64,000 nucleotides of DNA. It comes from Microscillaceae bacterium (GTDB taxonomy: Bacteria > Bacteroidota > Bacteroidia > Cytophagales > Microscillaceae). Below are positions 9,196-18,104 of the stretch, in pieces. The stretch spans positions 1 to 64,000 of the forward strand of contig JANWZA010000057.1 of assembly GCA_025054775.1 (NCBI GenBank). The letters are read 5' to 3'. Position 1 is the stretch's first letter. Each line of letters starts with the position of its first letter. Made by a program: the position numbers and the translations under genes. Under the pieces are notes generated by a model. It was not told where the DNA came from. It ran no database searches and was given only the letters and a program-made list of their open reading frames with translations.

Positions 9196-10530
9196 TTACT
9201 TCACCCCGTGCATCCATTTCTTTAAGATAGGAGAAAGTAACAAAAGAACAATACCTGATACTAATGGTATGATAACCACTATCATAAAGAAATCTGAAAT
9301 CTTGTATTTGTCGGTTTCACCAATAAAACCTGAAATATACCCTCCCAAGTAATTGCCCAAACCTGAACATAAGAACCATATTCCAAACATAAGTCCTAAA
9401 AATCGCTTGGGAGATAATTTGTTAATAAATGATAAGCCCACAGGGGAGAGGCATAATTCACCAATAGTATGAAGTAGATAAGCTAAAATGAGCCATAACA
9501 TGCTCACTTGTGCCGATTTTGCTCCCTGAGGAATAGAAGATGAGCCCATCACTAATACCCAAAAGCCCAAGGCTACGAAAAGTAGTCCCATAGCAAATTT
9601 AACAGGACCATTGGGATTGAGTTTTTTACTTTCTAAATACACCCACAACCACGAGAAAATTGGAGCCAAAGTAAAGATAAATAAAGCATTGATAGACTGA
9701 AACCATGTAGCAGGAACTTCAAAACCACCTATATTACGATCCGTATATCGGGCAGCAAAAATATTCATAGAGGAACCTGCTTGCTCAAAGGAAGCCCAAA
9801 AAATGATAGAAAAAATAGATAAAGTAATTGCGACAGCTAATTTTTCTATCTCTGTACGAGTGAGTGGCTCTACTGTGGTAACTTCTGCTTGCTTTTTAAG
9901 AGCAGGTTTTAGCCCTACGTTTCCCAAAGATTTTTGCCCTGCTTGGAAAATAATCATTCCAGACACCATACCTATCCCTGCCGAAGCAAAACCATATTGC
10001 CAGCCTACTTTCTCGCCTAAGTAGCCACAAATCAATGCCCCAAGAAATGCCCCAATATTGATACCCATATAAAAAATAGTATATGCCGAATCTTTTAGCT
10101 TACTGCCGTCTTCATAAAACTGCCCTACCATAGACGAAATATTAGGTTTGAAAAAGCCGTTACCTAATACTAATAGCACCAGCCCCACGTAAAATACACC
10201 TACAATGCCAAACGCCGAACCAGTAGCAAGTGAGAACTGAGCAATTGCCATCATAAACCCTCCAATGAAAACAGCACCACGAAAGCCCAAGTACCTATCA
10301 GCTAGATAACCGCCGATAAGAGTAACAATATAAGAAAAACCCGTGTAAAGTCCATAAAGTTGCCCTGCTTCTTGTGATGTCCAAGCGAGTCCCCCTTTAC
10401 TTATTTCAGAGGTCAGATAAAGAATAAGCAAAGCTCGCATACCATAATAGCTAAATCTTTCCCACATTTCCGTAAAAAAGAGCCAATAAAGGGCAGCAGG
10501 ATGTTTTTCTTTGAAGGAAATTGTTTCCAT
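9196..10530 (-). CDS. POT/PTR family proton-coupled peptide transporter
   Basis: A 444-residue major-facilitator protein with about 12 membrane segments. Residues 17-27 carry the family's ExxERFxYY signature (EMWERFSYYG), which binds protons and the peptide N-terminus, and FYMGINIGAFLG is the second PTR2 signature. Expected to import di- or tripeptides across the inner membrane. The length is slightly short of many members (about 450-500) but all segments appear present. A lysine-rich loop of about 20 residues sits in the middle, as is usual between the two halves. Single-gene unit with a 200-base AT-rich leader region before it. Confidence 0.93.
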   Translation of the reverse strand: METISFKEKHPAALYWLFFTEMWERFSYYGMRALLILYLTSEISKGGLAWTSQEAGQLYGLYTGFSYIVTLIGGYLADRYLGFRGAVFIGGFMMAIAQFSLATGSAFGIVGVFYVGLVLLVLGNGFFKPNISSMVGQFYEDGSKLKDSAYTIFYMGINIGAFLGALICGYLGEKVGWQYGFASAGIGMVSGMIIFQAGQKSLGNVGLKPALKKQAEVTTVEPLTRTEIEKLAVAITLSIFSIIFWASFEQAGSSMNIFAARYTDRNIGGFEVPATWFQSINALFIFTLAPIFSWLWVYLESKKLNPNGPVKFAMGLLFVALGFWVLVMGSSSIPQGAKSAQVSMLWLILAYLLHTIGELCLSPVGLSFINKLSPKRFLGLMFGIWFLCSGLGNYLGGYISGFIGETDKYKISDFFMIVVIIPLVSGIVLLLLSPILKKWMHGVK

Positions 10531-10752
10531 GCAAGCAAAAAAAAATTAAAATATAGCATCAGAATTGAACTATTAAAAAAATATAATTGTATTTGACGTG
10601 CAAGTAAAAACTATTTTTTGTGAAAATAAAATTTTAGCTCAAAAAAATTGCATTTTTCGTATTTTTGTGAAAAAGAACTTACCTTACTAGCTTGCAATAA
10701 AGACTCCATGCATTTCTCCACGTAGACCATACAAGTTTACCTCAACAATAGC

Positions 10753-12255
10753 ATGAAACGTAGTGCAAAATTTCAAAAAAAAGATTTTCTTAGATTAGGG
10801 ATTTATCATAAAGACTTGATAACAGAGGCAGTCAAAATAGTAAATAAGTGGATAAGTCAAAAACATACAACTAAATCCGAACTTGAACCAATTTTAAGAG
10901 ATATTGTCCAAAAACCTGAAAATTACTTACAAGACGAAAATTTTGGAAGCTTGGCACGAAATATTATTCGCCTGCAACCTGCCGTTTTGCCTACTAACCT
11001 AGGCATGCAAAATGCCAAGGCATTGGAATTAAAAAAAGAAGTACCGCACTATACCATTTTTGGCAAAGAACAAATTGAGGCAGGAGCATTAGAGCAAATG
11101 AATACAGCGATGCTATTACCTATTAGCATAGCAGGAGCTCTTATGCCCGATGCGCACCAGGGTTATGGCCTGCCTATCGGTGGTGTATTAGCTACCCAAG
11201 CCGATAAGATTATTCCTTTTGCCGTAGGTGTGGATATTGCCTGCCGTATGTGTATGTCCATTTTTGAAATAGAGGCTAATTACCTAACTAAACACGAAAA
11301 CCAACTTAAAAACCATTTGCTTAAAAATACACTCTTTGGAGCAGGAGCTGCATTCAACAAACCTATGCCTGATGATTTATTTGATAAACCTGAATGGAAT
11401 AGTACTTCTATTATCCGCCAGCTTAAAAGTAAAGCTATACAACAAATTGGTACGTCAGGCACAGGTAACCATTTTGTAGAATGGGGAATACTAGAAATTT
11501 TACAACAAGATGATTTACTCAAATTACCTCAAGGCAAATACTTAGCTTTGCTCTCTCACTCAGGTTCGCGAGGCTTTGGGGCAAGTATTGCTAATTACTA
11601 TTCCAAATTAGCAATGGAAAAGACTAAACTCCCTCAGCAGGCTAAACATTTAGCTTGGCTAGACTTGAATACGCAAGAAGGACAAGAGTATTGGATAGCA
11701 ATGAATCTCGCAGGCGAATATGCCTCTGCTAATCACCACCAAATACACAAAAAAATAGCTAAATCTTTGGGTATGTTTCCTGTACAAATGATTGAAAATC
11801 ACCATAACTTTGCTTGGAAAGAAACCCTCGCTAATGGCATGCAGGTCATGGTACATCGTAAGGGGGCAACTCCTGCCAAACTTAATGAATTAGGTATTAT
11901 TCCTGGTTCTATGACAGCCCCAGGCTTTGTAGTCAAAGGCTTGGGCAATCCAAAAAGCCTCTCTTCTGCCTCTCACGGAGCAGGCAGGCAAATGTCAAGA
12001 AATGAAGCTAAAAGAACCATTACTCCTAATGATATAAGAAAAATCTTACAAGAAAAGGGCGTTACTCTTATCGGTGGCGACCTTGACGAGGCACCAATGG
12101 CTTACAAGGATATCTATCAAGTTATGAACGCTCAAAGTGAACTGGTACAAGTTGTAGCCAAATTTACCCCTAAAATTGTACGTATGGCAGAGCCCGAGAG
12201 AAGAAAATCAAAACAAAGCAATGCTCAAAACTCGTGGCTCTCAGAAGGCGAATAG
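10753..12255 (+). CDS. rtcB: RtcB family RNA ligase
   Basis: A 500-residue RtcB homologue; the family joins 2',3'-cyclic phosphate and 5'-hydroxyl RNA ends using GTP and Mn2+. Recognisable blocks: PDAHQGYGLPIGGV, GVDIACRM with the metal-binding Cys164, GTSGTGNHFVE, LSHSGSRG, HHN, and SHGAGR with His408, the position of the guanylylated histidine. The Cys block reads DIACRM rather than the DxGCGM of the E. coli and archaeal enzymes, so this is a divergent subgroup. No RtcA, archease or release-factor partner is adjacent. A TATTTTTG box at 10660-10667 is the likely -7 element. Confidence 0.9.
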   Translation: MKRSAKFQKKDFLRLGIYHKDLITEAVKIVNKWISQKHTTKSELEPILRDIVQKPENYLQDENFGSLARNIIRLQPAVLPTNLGMQNAKALELKKEVPHYTIFGKEQIEAGALEQMNTAMLLPISIAGALMPDAHQGYGLPIGGVLATQADKIIPFAVGVDIACRMCMSIFEIEANYLTKHENQLKNHLLKNTLFGAGAAFNKPMPDDLFDKPEWNSTSIIRQLKSKAIQQIGTSGTGNHFVEWGILEILQQDDLLKLPQGKYLALLSHSGSRGFGASIANYYSKLAMEKTKLPQQAKHLAWLDLNTQEGQEYWIAMNLAGEYASANHHQIHKKIAKSLGMFPVQMIENHHNFAWKETLANGMQVMVHRKGATPAKLNELGIIPGSMTAPGFVVKGLGNPKSLSSASHGAGRQMSRNEAKRTITPNDIRKILQEKGVTLIGGDLDEAPMAYKDIYQVMNAQSELVQVVAKFTPKIVRMAEPERRKSKQSNAQNSWLSEGE

Positions 12256-12401
12256 GTATTTTTTTTGAAATACAACCGCTTTTCATTTTTTTTTCTTAAA
12301 ATTGCAAATTATTATGCTAAAACTTATATAATCTAAATCAACACAACTTGAAGAGGCTATCTATGCCCAGTAATTCGCATTTGTAAAGTATTCTAAAGCA
12401 A

Positions 12402-14627
12402 GTGAATAACTCCACCGTAGCTAATTTGATAGAAGCCCACAAAGTAGCCCCTGGAATTTATTGGGTAGAAATCCCAGAGGCGAAACTTTACATTCTATGC
12501 GGTTGCCCTGCCGACGCAGTAAAGCACTTAAAAAAGCGCGGATTGATAGCTCCTATTGAAAAAGATGGTGTAAAATTTGAAACAGGTCCGAATGTTATTC
12601 TCCTTTCAGACTTGCTTACGCAAAATGGTAACCTCTCCAACCTTTCAGAGTTCCCCGTTTTACAAATGCTCTATTTGCAAGGGCTACTCATTCCCAACCA
12701 CCCTAACAATACAGGAACAAAACCACTGCTCATTGGCAATGAAAAGCAGCTTAAAGCCCAAATGGAGTATATCTTCAGGGGAAACTATGGCTTAATATCC
12801 AAAGAAGAGATTATGGCAGCGGATAGTCTTATTTCTGAGGAATTAGCCGAGGAAATCATGTTCTTAAAGCTGAAATTTGCCTTCGGAAAAATAAATACTC
12901 CAGATAAATTGTTAGATAGTATTTGTTTGGGTGAGCAAGCTGAGCATATTAGAAATGGTGTCTATATCAAAAGAAAAGACCTCAACGTCTTTGAGTTTAG
13001 CTATAAGGAACAGAGTATTACTATAGACCTCAACCTCAAACCAAATGAATCTTATGAACCTCCTTATTATTTAGGCTATCACCAAATCCGTAGAGATTAT
13101 TTTGCAATTCTACATACAGGCGAGGGAGATGCCTGGGACGTGCACCGCCCTTGTATGGCAAGCATTATTATCTTTCAAGGAAAAATCTATTTAATTGACG
13201 CCGGACCTGACTTGCTAACCAGCTTGAATGCCTTAGGCATTAGCATTAACGAAGTAGCAGGAATTTTTAATACCCATGCCCATGATGACCACTTTGCAGG
13301 GTTAACATGTTTTGTGCGCTCCGACCACCGTATCAAGTATTACGCCTCCCCTGCTATTCGCTCTTCTGTGGCTAAAAAATTATGTGCTCTAATGCTTCAA
13401 AAAGAGGAAGCCTTTGAAAAATTTTTTGATGTGCAAGACCTCAAACTTAATCAATGGAACGATATTGACGGCTTGGAAGTCATGCCTTGCCTCTCACCAC
13501 ACCCCGTAGAAACTAACATCTTCTTTTTTAGGGCTTTCGGAGAAGACCGTTATTATACTTATGCTCACTTCGCAGATATTTGTGCCCTTAAGGTACTCAA
13601 AAAAATGGTTATGAATGAGCAAGGCGAAGGGAAATATGCTTATCTATACCAAAAAGCCAAGGAAATGTATCTTACTACTACCGATATCAAAAAAGTAGAT
13701 ATTGGCGGAGGAATGATCCATGGCGAAATAGAAGACTTTGTAGAAGACAAATCGCGCAAGATTTTATTCGCCCATACTTCAAGACAACAACTTACCCCCA
13801 AAGAACAAGAAATCGGTACGTTTGCTCATTTTGGTAGTACAGACGTACTAGTAAAAGCAAACTATGACTTTGTGCGTGAGCGAGCCTACAAATATCTCCG
13901 CTTCTATTTCCCTACCTTCAAAGAGCACGAGATAGACCTGATGCTTAACAGCCCTATTTTAACTATTAGCATGGGAGATATCCTATATAAGAAAGGTAAT
14001 AAGTACGAGTATGTCTATTTAGTTTTGAGTGGCTCGGTAGAAATTATTTTAGACTCCGGCATAACCAATACACTTACCGCTGGTTCTCTTTTGGGCTTTC
14101 ATATAGATAGAAATGACCTGTATGCCAAACATACCTGCAAAACTACTTGCTATACCTCTGTGCTTTCTATCCCTGTTGAGCAATATCTCATGCTCATAGA
14201 AAAACATCATCTAGTAAATGATTTCGATCTTTTAGAGCAAAGTATTAACCTTCTGAGCAATACCAGCCTTCTTTCAGAAAATATTTCCTTACCTACCTAT
14301 TTCAAGTTAGCCAAAGAAATGGTATTGCAAAAATTCTACAAAGGTGAATATTTTACCATTAACGATAGTTCCGAGTTCTACATCATTAAGAGTGGAAAAG
14401 TAGATTTACTTACCTCGTATGGAAGTCGTTTAGCAACTTTAGAGGCAGGCAATTTTTTTGGAGTAGAAAACTTATTTTCTGAAAGGAAAAACGAGGAGTT
14501 TGAAGTGTTTTTCATGGAAAACTCTGAAGTTTATCAAATTCCCATGGCAGTTATTTTGAATATTCCTATTGCTTGTTGGAAATTAGTAGAAATTGCTTAT
14601 CAACGAAGTGAAAGTTTGTATTATTAG
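12402..14627 (+). CDS. Metallo-beta-lactamase fold protein fused to two cyclic-nucleotide-binding domains
   Basis: A 741-residue cytoplasmic protein read from a GTG; no upstream ATG is in frame. Residues 1 to about 215 form a conserved-looking N-terminal region with no recognised domain. Residues about 230-500 form a metallo-beta-lactamase fold with the dinuclear metal motif His292-x-His294-Asp295-x-His297, followed by a second His (PHPVE) and an Asp/His (HFAD) further on. Two cyclic-nucleotide-binding-like beta-barrels follow: GDILYKKGN near 525 and KGEYFTIND near 645. The architecture suggests a hydrolase or sensor gated by a nucleotide such as cAMP. Substrate and ligand are unknown. A separate SDR gene follows after 35 bases and may be co-transcribed. 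Confidence 0.8.
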   Translation: MNNSTVANLIEAHKVAPGIYWVEIPEAKLYILCGCPADAVKHLKKRGLIAPIEKDGVKFETGPNVILLSDLLTQNGNLSNLSEFPVLQMLYLQGLLIPNHPNNTGTKPLLIGNEKQLKAQMEYIFRGNYGLISKEEIMAADSLISEELAEEIMFLKLKFAFGKINTPDKLLDSICLGEQAEHIRNGVYIKRKDLNVFEFSYKEQSITIDLNLKPNESYEPPYYLGYHQIRRDYFAILHTGEGDAWDVHRPCMASIIIFQGKIYLIDAGPDLLTSLNALGISINEVAGIFNTHAHDDHFAGLTCFVRSDHRIKYYASPAIRSSVAKKLCALMLQKEEAFEKFFDVQDLKLNQWNDIDGLEVMPCLSPHPVETNIFFFRAFGEDRYYTYAHFADICALKVLKKMVMNEQGEGKYAYLYQKAKEMYLTTTDIKKVDIGGGMIHGEIEDFVEDKSRKILFAHTSRQQLTPKEQEIGTFAHFGSTDVLVKANYDFVRERAYKYLRFYFPTFKEHEIDLMLNSPILTISMGDILYKKGNKYEYVYLVLSGSVEIILDSGITNTLTAGSLLGFHIDRNDLYAKHTCKTTCYTSVLSIPVEQYLMLIEKHHLVNDFDLLEQSINLLSNTSLLSENISLPTYFKLAKEMVLQKFYKGEYFTINDSSEFYIIKSGKVDLLTSYGSRLATLEAGNFFGVENLFSERKNEEFEVFFMENSEVYQIPMAVILNIPIACWKLVEIAYQRSESLYY

Positions 14628-14662
14628 ACTTCAATTTTATGTCATAAAGTTTTCCTAATACA

Positions 14663-15451
14663 ATGAATATCAATTTATTAGGTAAAAAAGCTATGGTTTG
14701 CGGTAGCACAAAAGGTATTGGCAAAGCTATCGCTATAGAGTTAGCAACGCTGGGGGCGGAAGTTACACTAGTAGCCCGTAATGAAGACCGACTTTTGCAA
14801 GTGGTAGAGCAACTAGATACATCACAAGGGCAAAATCACCATATATTAGCTGTTGATTTTAATAACTTAGAGCATTTGAGCCAAACCATAAAGAATTATG
14901 TTCAGCAACACCACGGAGTGCATATTTTAGTAAATAATACAGGCGGACCTGCCGCAGGCGCCTTGTTAGAGGCTGATAAAGAGGATCTTATACAAGCCTT
15001 TTCACAACATGTACTAGTTAATCAAATTTTAGCCCAAAACCTTGTCCCTTTTATGAAGCAAACAGGCTATGGTAGAATTATTAACATTACTTCCACCTCA
15101 GTCAAAGAACCTATTGAAAATCTGGGTGTTTCAGGTATAGTGCGTTGGGCAGTCGCCTCGTGGGCAAAAACGTTAGCTAATGAACTAGGGCAATGGGGGA
15201 TTACCGTAAATAATCTTCTTCCTGGTTTTACACAAACAGAACGACTAAAAGAAATTTTTGAACATAAAAGTCAAAAAACAGGAATTCCTCTGAATCAAAT
15301 AGAACAAGAGGCCCAAAAAAGCATACCACTTAAACGCTTTGCCCAGCCCGAGGAGATTGCATATGCCGTTGCTTTTTTAGCTTCTCCTGCCGCAAGTTAC
15401 ATTTCAGGTACAAACTTAGTAGTTGATGGTGGTAGAACTAAGAGCCTTTAA
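14663..15451 (+). CDS. SDR-fold protein lacking the YxxxK active site
   Basis: A 262-residue Rossmann-fold short-chain dehydrogenase/reductase-family protein. It has the nucleotide-binding GSTKGIG at residues 12-18, a basic residue after beta-2 (ARNEDR) suggesting NADP, NNTGG in the NNAG position, and the catalytic-type Ser near 144. The expected YxxxK is replaced by Ser157-GIV-Arg161 (GVSGIVRWAV). I recall related SDRs with Ser/Arg in these places, so this is probably a subfamily trait rather than damage. The usual dehydrogenase chemistry is nevertheless doubtful. It starts 35 bases after the MBL fusion gene and ends before a clear terminator. Confidence 0.82.
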   Translation: MNINLLGKKAMVCGSTKGIGKAIAIELATLGAEVTLVARNEDRLLQVVEQLDTSQGQNHHILAVDFNNLEHLSQTIKNYVQQHHGVHILVNNTGGPAAGALLEADKEDLIQAFSQHVLVNQILAQNLVPFMKQTGYGRIINITSTSVKEPIENLGVSGIVRWAVASWAKTLANELGQWGITVNNLLPGFTQTERLKEIFEHKSQKTGIPLNQIEQEAQKSIPLKRFAQPEEIAYAVAFLASPAASYISGTNLVVDGGRTKSL

Positions 15452-15464
15452 CCTGAAATACATA

Positions 15465-15495
15465 AAAAGCCTACCTCAACAAGAAATAGGCTTTT
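15465..15495 (+). terminator. Hairpin terminator after the SDR gene
   Basis: AAAAGCCTA (15465-15473) pairs perfectly with TAGGCTTTT (15487-15495) around a 13-base loop. The right arm ends in a short T run. It lies 14 bases past the SDR stop codon and probably ends the MBL fusion - SDR transcript. Confidence 0.75.
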
Positions 15496-15673
15496 CGGAA
15501 TAATAAAGTGTTAAACAGGTGTGTAAAACAAAATTGTTGTTTGTCATTCTTGTATCCTTTGGGGAAAGAAAAAGTAACCAGAAAAATTAAAAAAAAATCT
15601 ATTTTTTTATATTTTTTTACACTTTTATCATTATATCCAACATATTCTAACATATTTAAGGCTAAATACTTTT

Positions 15674-16525
15674 ATGTTAATGCTAATTTATCATTCAAAA
15701 CTTTGGTTTTGGATTATTTTTGCTCTGCTCGTGCAAGCTTGTAGCTCATCAAATGATACTACCCAGAAACCTAAAATCAATAACAAAGTAAATCCGCATG
15801 CATTGGCAGACTCCATGAAAATGGAAGATACCTCTAACGAGAAAGTCTTTCAACTTAATGAGACAAAATTAAGGCTTGTCATTCAAGCCTATTTTGAAAA
15901 ATATAACCAGCATGATTTTCAGGCTTTGAAAGATTTCTATGCAAACGAAGTAGCTCAATTTATTCAAATGAAAAACATAAAACGTGAAGTGGTGAGTAAA
16001 ACGGCTCAAAATTTCTTTAAAGATAAAGATAAAATTGCCTTTACTCCTGACCTTTCACAATTGCACATTGCCGAGAAAACAAAAAAAGGTGTAACCGTAG
16101 AGTTTCCGCTTGCAATGGCTTGGCAATATGAAAAAGAACCCACTCCCCAAGAGTTAGGAGAGGGAATCAAACAAGTAATTTATACTTACGGCGCTCAAGT
16201 TTTTTTAAGCCTTACTTTTGATACTGACTACAAAATAACAAGTTATGTAGAAAAAGATGTAATTGTAGAGAAATATATTACCAAATCGGAAACCGAAGCT
16301 CAAAATGCAAATAATCCTGAGGATAAGATCAATCTGAAAGAAGGAACTATCCTTACAGATGCCCTAGAAAGCCGTACAATTGTAAAAGAATTAGAAACAG
16401 GAGAACAAACACTTTTTCAGCGTAAAGTAAAATACAAAGATAATTTTTATTGGATTACTGACGGCGTAAAAGAAGCCGGGCATAGTAATCAAAACCTATA
16501 TTTAGAAAAAGTAGAAAAGGACTAA
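15674..16525 (+). CDS. Lipoprotein of unknown function, possible NTF2/SnoaL-like core
   Basis: A 283-residue predicted lipoprotein: hydrophobic N-terminus and lipobox LVQAC with Cys near residue 23, followed by a Ser-rich linker. The segment from about 60 to 190 (AYFEKYNQHDFQALKDFY onward) has the helix-then-strand pattern seen in SnoaL/NTF2-like domains, which often open with 'Y-x-x-x-N-x-x-D/H'. This is a weak resemblance. The remainder is Lys/Glu-rich with no known motif. It stands alone between a terminator and a 70-codon gene. Function not recognised. Confidence 0.65.
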   Translation: MLMLIYHSKLWFWIIFALLVQACSSSNDTTQKPKINNKVNPHALADSMKMEDTSNEKVFQLNETKLRLVIQAYFEKYNQHDFQALKDFYANEVAQFIQMKNIKREVVSKTAQNFFKDKDKIAFTPDLSQLHIAEKTKKGVTVEFPLAMAWQYEKEPTPQELGEGIKQVIYTYGAQVFLSLTFDTDYKITSYVEKDVIVEKYITKSETEAQNANNPEDKINLKEGTILTDALESRTIVKELETGEQTLFQRKVKYKDNFYWITDGVKEAGHSNQNLYLEKVEKD

Positions 16526-16700
16526 AAAGGGTTGAAAATATCACAAGGCTCTCTCGCATTTATTTGAGTTTTTTGTATTTTGAGAAAAATAAACTCTTGA
16601 AAGTCAAAAAACTAACCCAATTTAAGTAAACTTTGAAAACATGGTATTGTTTTTGTAAGCTCATATCTAATTACTTTTAACACTTACACAAAATTCTACA

Positions 16701-16913
16701 ATGATGTTCAAAACCAAACCTAAATATATTGCCGTACTAGAGCCTAACCCCCGAGTTGGCTTCAAAGCATACGTGGAAGAAATTCCTGAAATTCGTGCCG
16801 AAGGAAATAAAATTTCCGAAATATATGAAAGCTTACTCTCTCAAATATCCACCAAATTGAAAAAAGATAAAAAACAAATTCACCTTATCACATCGGTACG
16901 TGTGACAATTTAG
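16701..16913 (+). CDS. Small protein, HicB-like fold possible
   Basis: A 70-residue protein without signal peptide or membrane segment. The pattern KYIAVLEPNPRVGFKAYVEE, then IPEIRAEG and a helix, recalls the short beta-beta-alpha core of HicB/UPF0150 proteins (Y-x-A-x-hydrophobic, E-x-P, G, then a helix). The HicB DNA-binding tail is absent, and no HicA toxin lies next to it. It could equally be an unrelated conserved small protein. ATG codons occur at 16701 and 16704. A Lys-rich C-terminal third precedes a short beta-like end. Confidence 0.5.
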   Translation: MMFKTKPKYIAVLEPNPRVGFKAYVEEIPEIRAEGNKISEIYESLLSQISTKLKKDKKQIHLITSVRVTI

Positions 16914-17037
16914 AGTAATGCTTGAACTTGAAATGGTTTTCTTTACAAAGCTCATCTCCTCCTTTTCGAATGATCAGGTTACAATTTGTTAATGCTTGAA
17001 GCTTAAAGTCGCTTGAAGTTTACATTTCTTAGTGTAT

Positions 17038-17667
17038 TTATTTCCAGTACAAAGCTATTGCCAGCCCTAATAAGTGGGAGGTAGGTTTGAATTGAATACT
17101 TAATTTTTCGCTTACATCAAAACCTGAAAGATGAGCATCCACGGCAGCATCTACAATATTTAACCCATAGACTACTACTGCAACAATAATAGAAAGTTCC
17201 ATGTTTTGTTGTGCCGTGTTGCGTACCCGCTGAATTTGAGCTTGTGTAACAGCAGGGTAGGGATCAAATCGCAAATTAGTAGGGTTGTTGGCATTATGTA
17301 CCTTTATCTCAAATGCTTCTCTAAACTTTCTATACTGTTTTACATTAAAATCAATGATAGAACCTACTACTGCTCCTGCTCCTAACACAATCGGAACTTT
17401 CCAATACTTTCGGTTGTAAATTTGTCCTAAACCAGGTAATAGTGCCGAATACAAAGCCGCCTTTCGCGGAGAGCGAAGTGGCTTTTGGTAAGCTATGCTA
17501 TCAACTTCAAAAATAAGACTTTCAGAATAATGCTTCTTTGACGTATTACTAGCATTGCCTATAACTTTTGATTTGGCAATTTGAGCTTGAGTAGGTCGTT
17601 CTACTTGCCCGTATGCTATCCAACTAATTAGCCCAAACAGGGTGAGCAGGTAAATTTTTATTGACAT
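17038..17667 (-). CDS. DUF5683 protein
   Basis: A 209-residue protein of the DUF5683 family, widespread in Bacteroidota. A signal peptide ends near residue 20 (AYGQ). The family block follows at about 65-110: SPRKAALYSALLPGLGQIYN, then KYWKVPIV and a hydrophobic segment. A second hydrophobic segment (IIVAVVVYGLNIVDAAVDAH) is near 160. It is expected to be an envelope protein with one or two membrane segments; the function is unknown. In other Bacteroidota it often sits near parB, which is not in this window. It faces a 437-base intergenic region shared with the OppA-type gene. Confidence 0.82.
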   Translation of the reverse strand: MSIKIYLLTLFGLISWIAYGQVERPTQAQIAKSKVIGNASNTSKKHYSESLIFEVDSIAYQKPLRSPRKAALYSALLPGLGQIYNRKYWKVPIVLGAGAVVGSIIDFNVKQYRKFREAFEIKVHNANNPTNLRFDPYPAVTQAQIQRVRNTAQQNMELSIIVAVVVYGLNIVDAAVDAHLSGFDVSEKLSIQFKPTSHLLGLAIALYWK

Positions 17668-17810
17668 GGGAAAAATATAACTCTTGGTTTCAAAAGGAAA
17701 GAATGAAAAATTCAGAAAGATAATTGAACATGAGTAAAAATAGTAGAGTGTTAGCTAATTTAATTCAAAATTATATAGCTAGAAATTTAATATATTTTAC
17801 AAATATTTTT

Positions 17811-17977
17811 TAGCTTTGCACTTAATTAAGATAATTTTATACTCTAGTTAGTAAAAAAGTTTAATCCTTATAATCTTTTAGAAGTAAAATTATCAAACCA
17901 AAAAACGCAGTAACGAAACAAGAAAAGAGTAAAAAACATAAACAAAAACGTATTTATTAAAAAAATAACTATATTTG
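17811..17977 (+). promoter_or_regulatory. Intergenic region with two -7 boxes before the OppA-type gene
   Basis: The gap 17668-18104 has no gene. It holds two TAnnTTTG boxes on the plus strand, TAGCTTTG at 17811-17818 and TATATTTG at 17970-17977, each without a good -33 partner. If the first is used, the transcript has a leader of about 280 bases. No riboswitch fold or terminator was recognised in it. The sequence is very AT-rich and otherwise featureless. Confidence 0.35.
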
Positions 17978-18104
17978 GAGCGTAAAGTGAAATAAGCGGT
18001 TTGATTCAGATACATAAGCACTTGACTTAAGTCTAATTGTATGTTCGTTTTTTCCCATAAACAAAAAATAAAATAAAAACTTCAATCTAAAAATTTTAAC
18101 TTTT

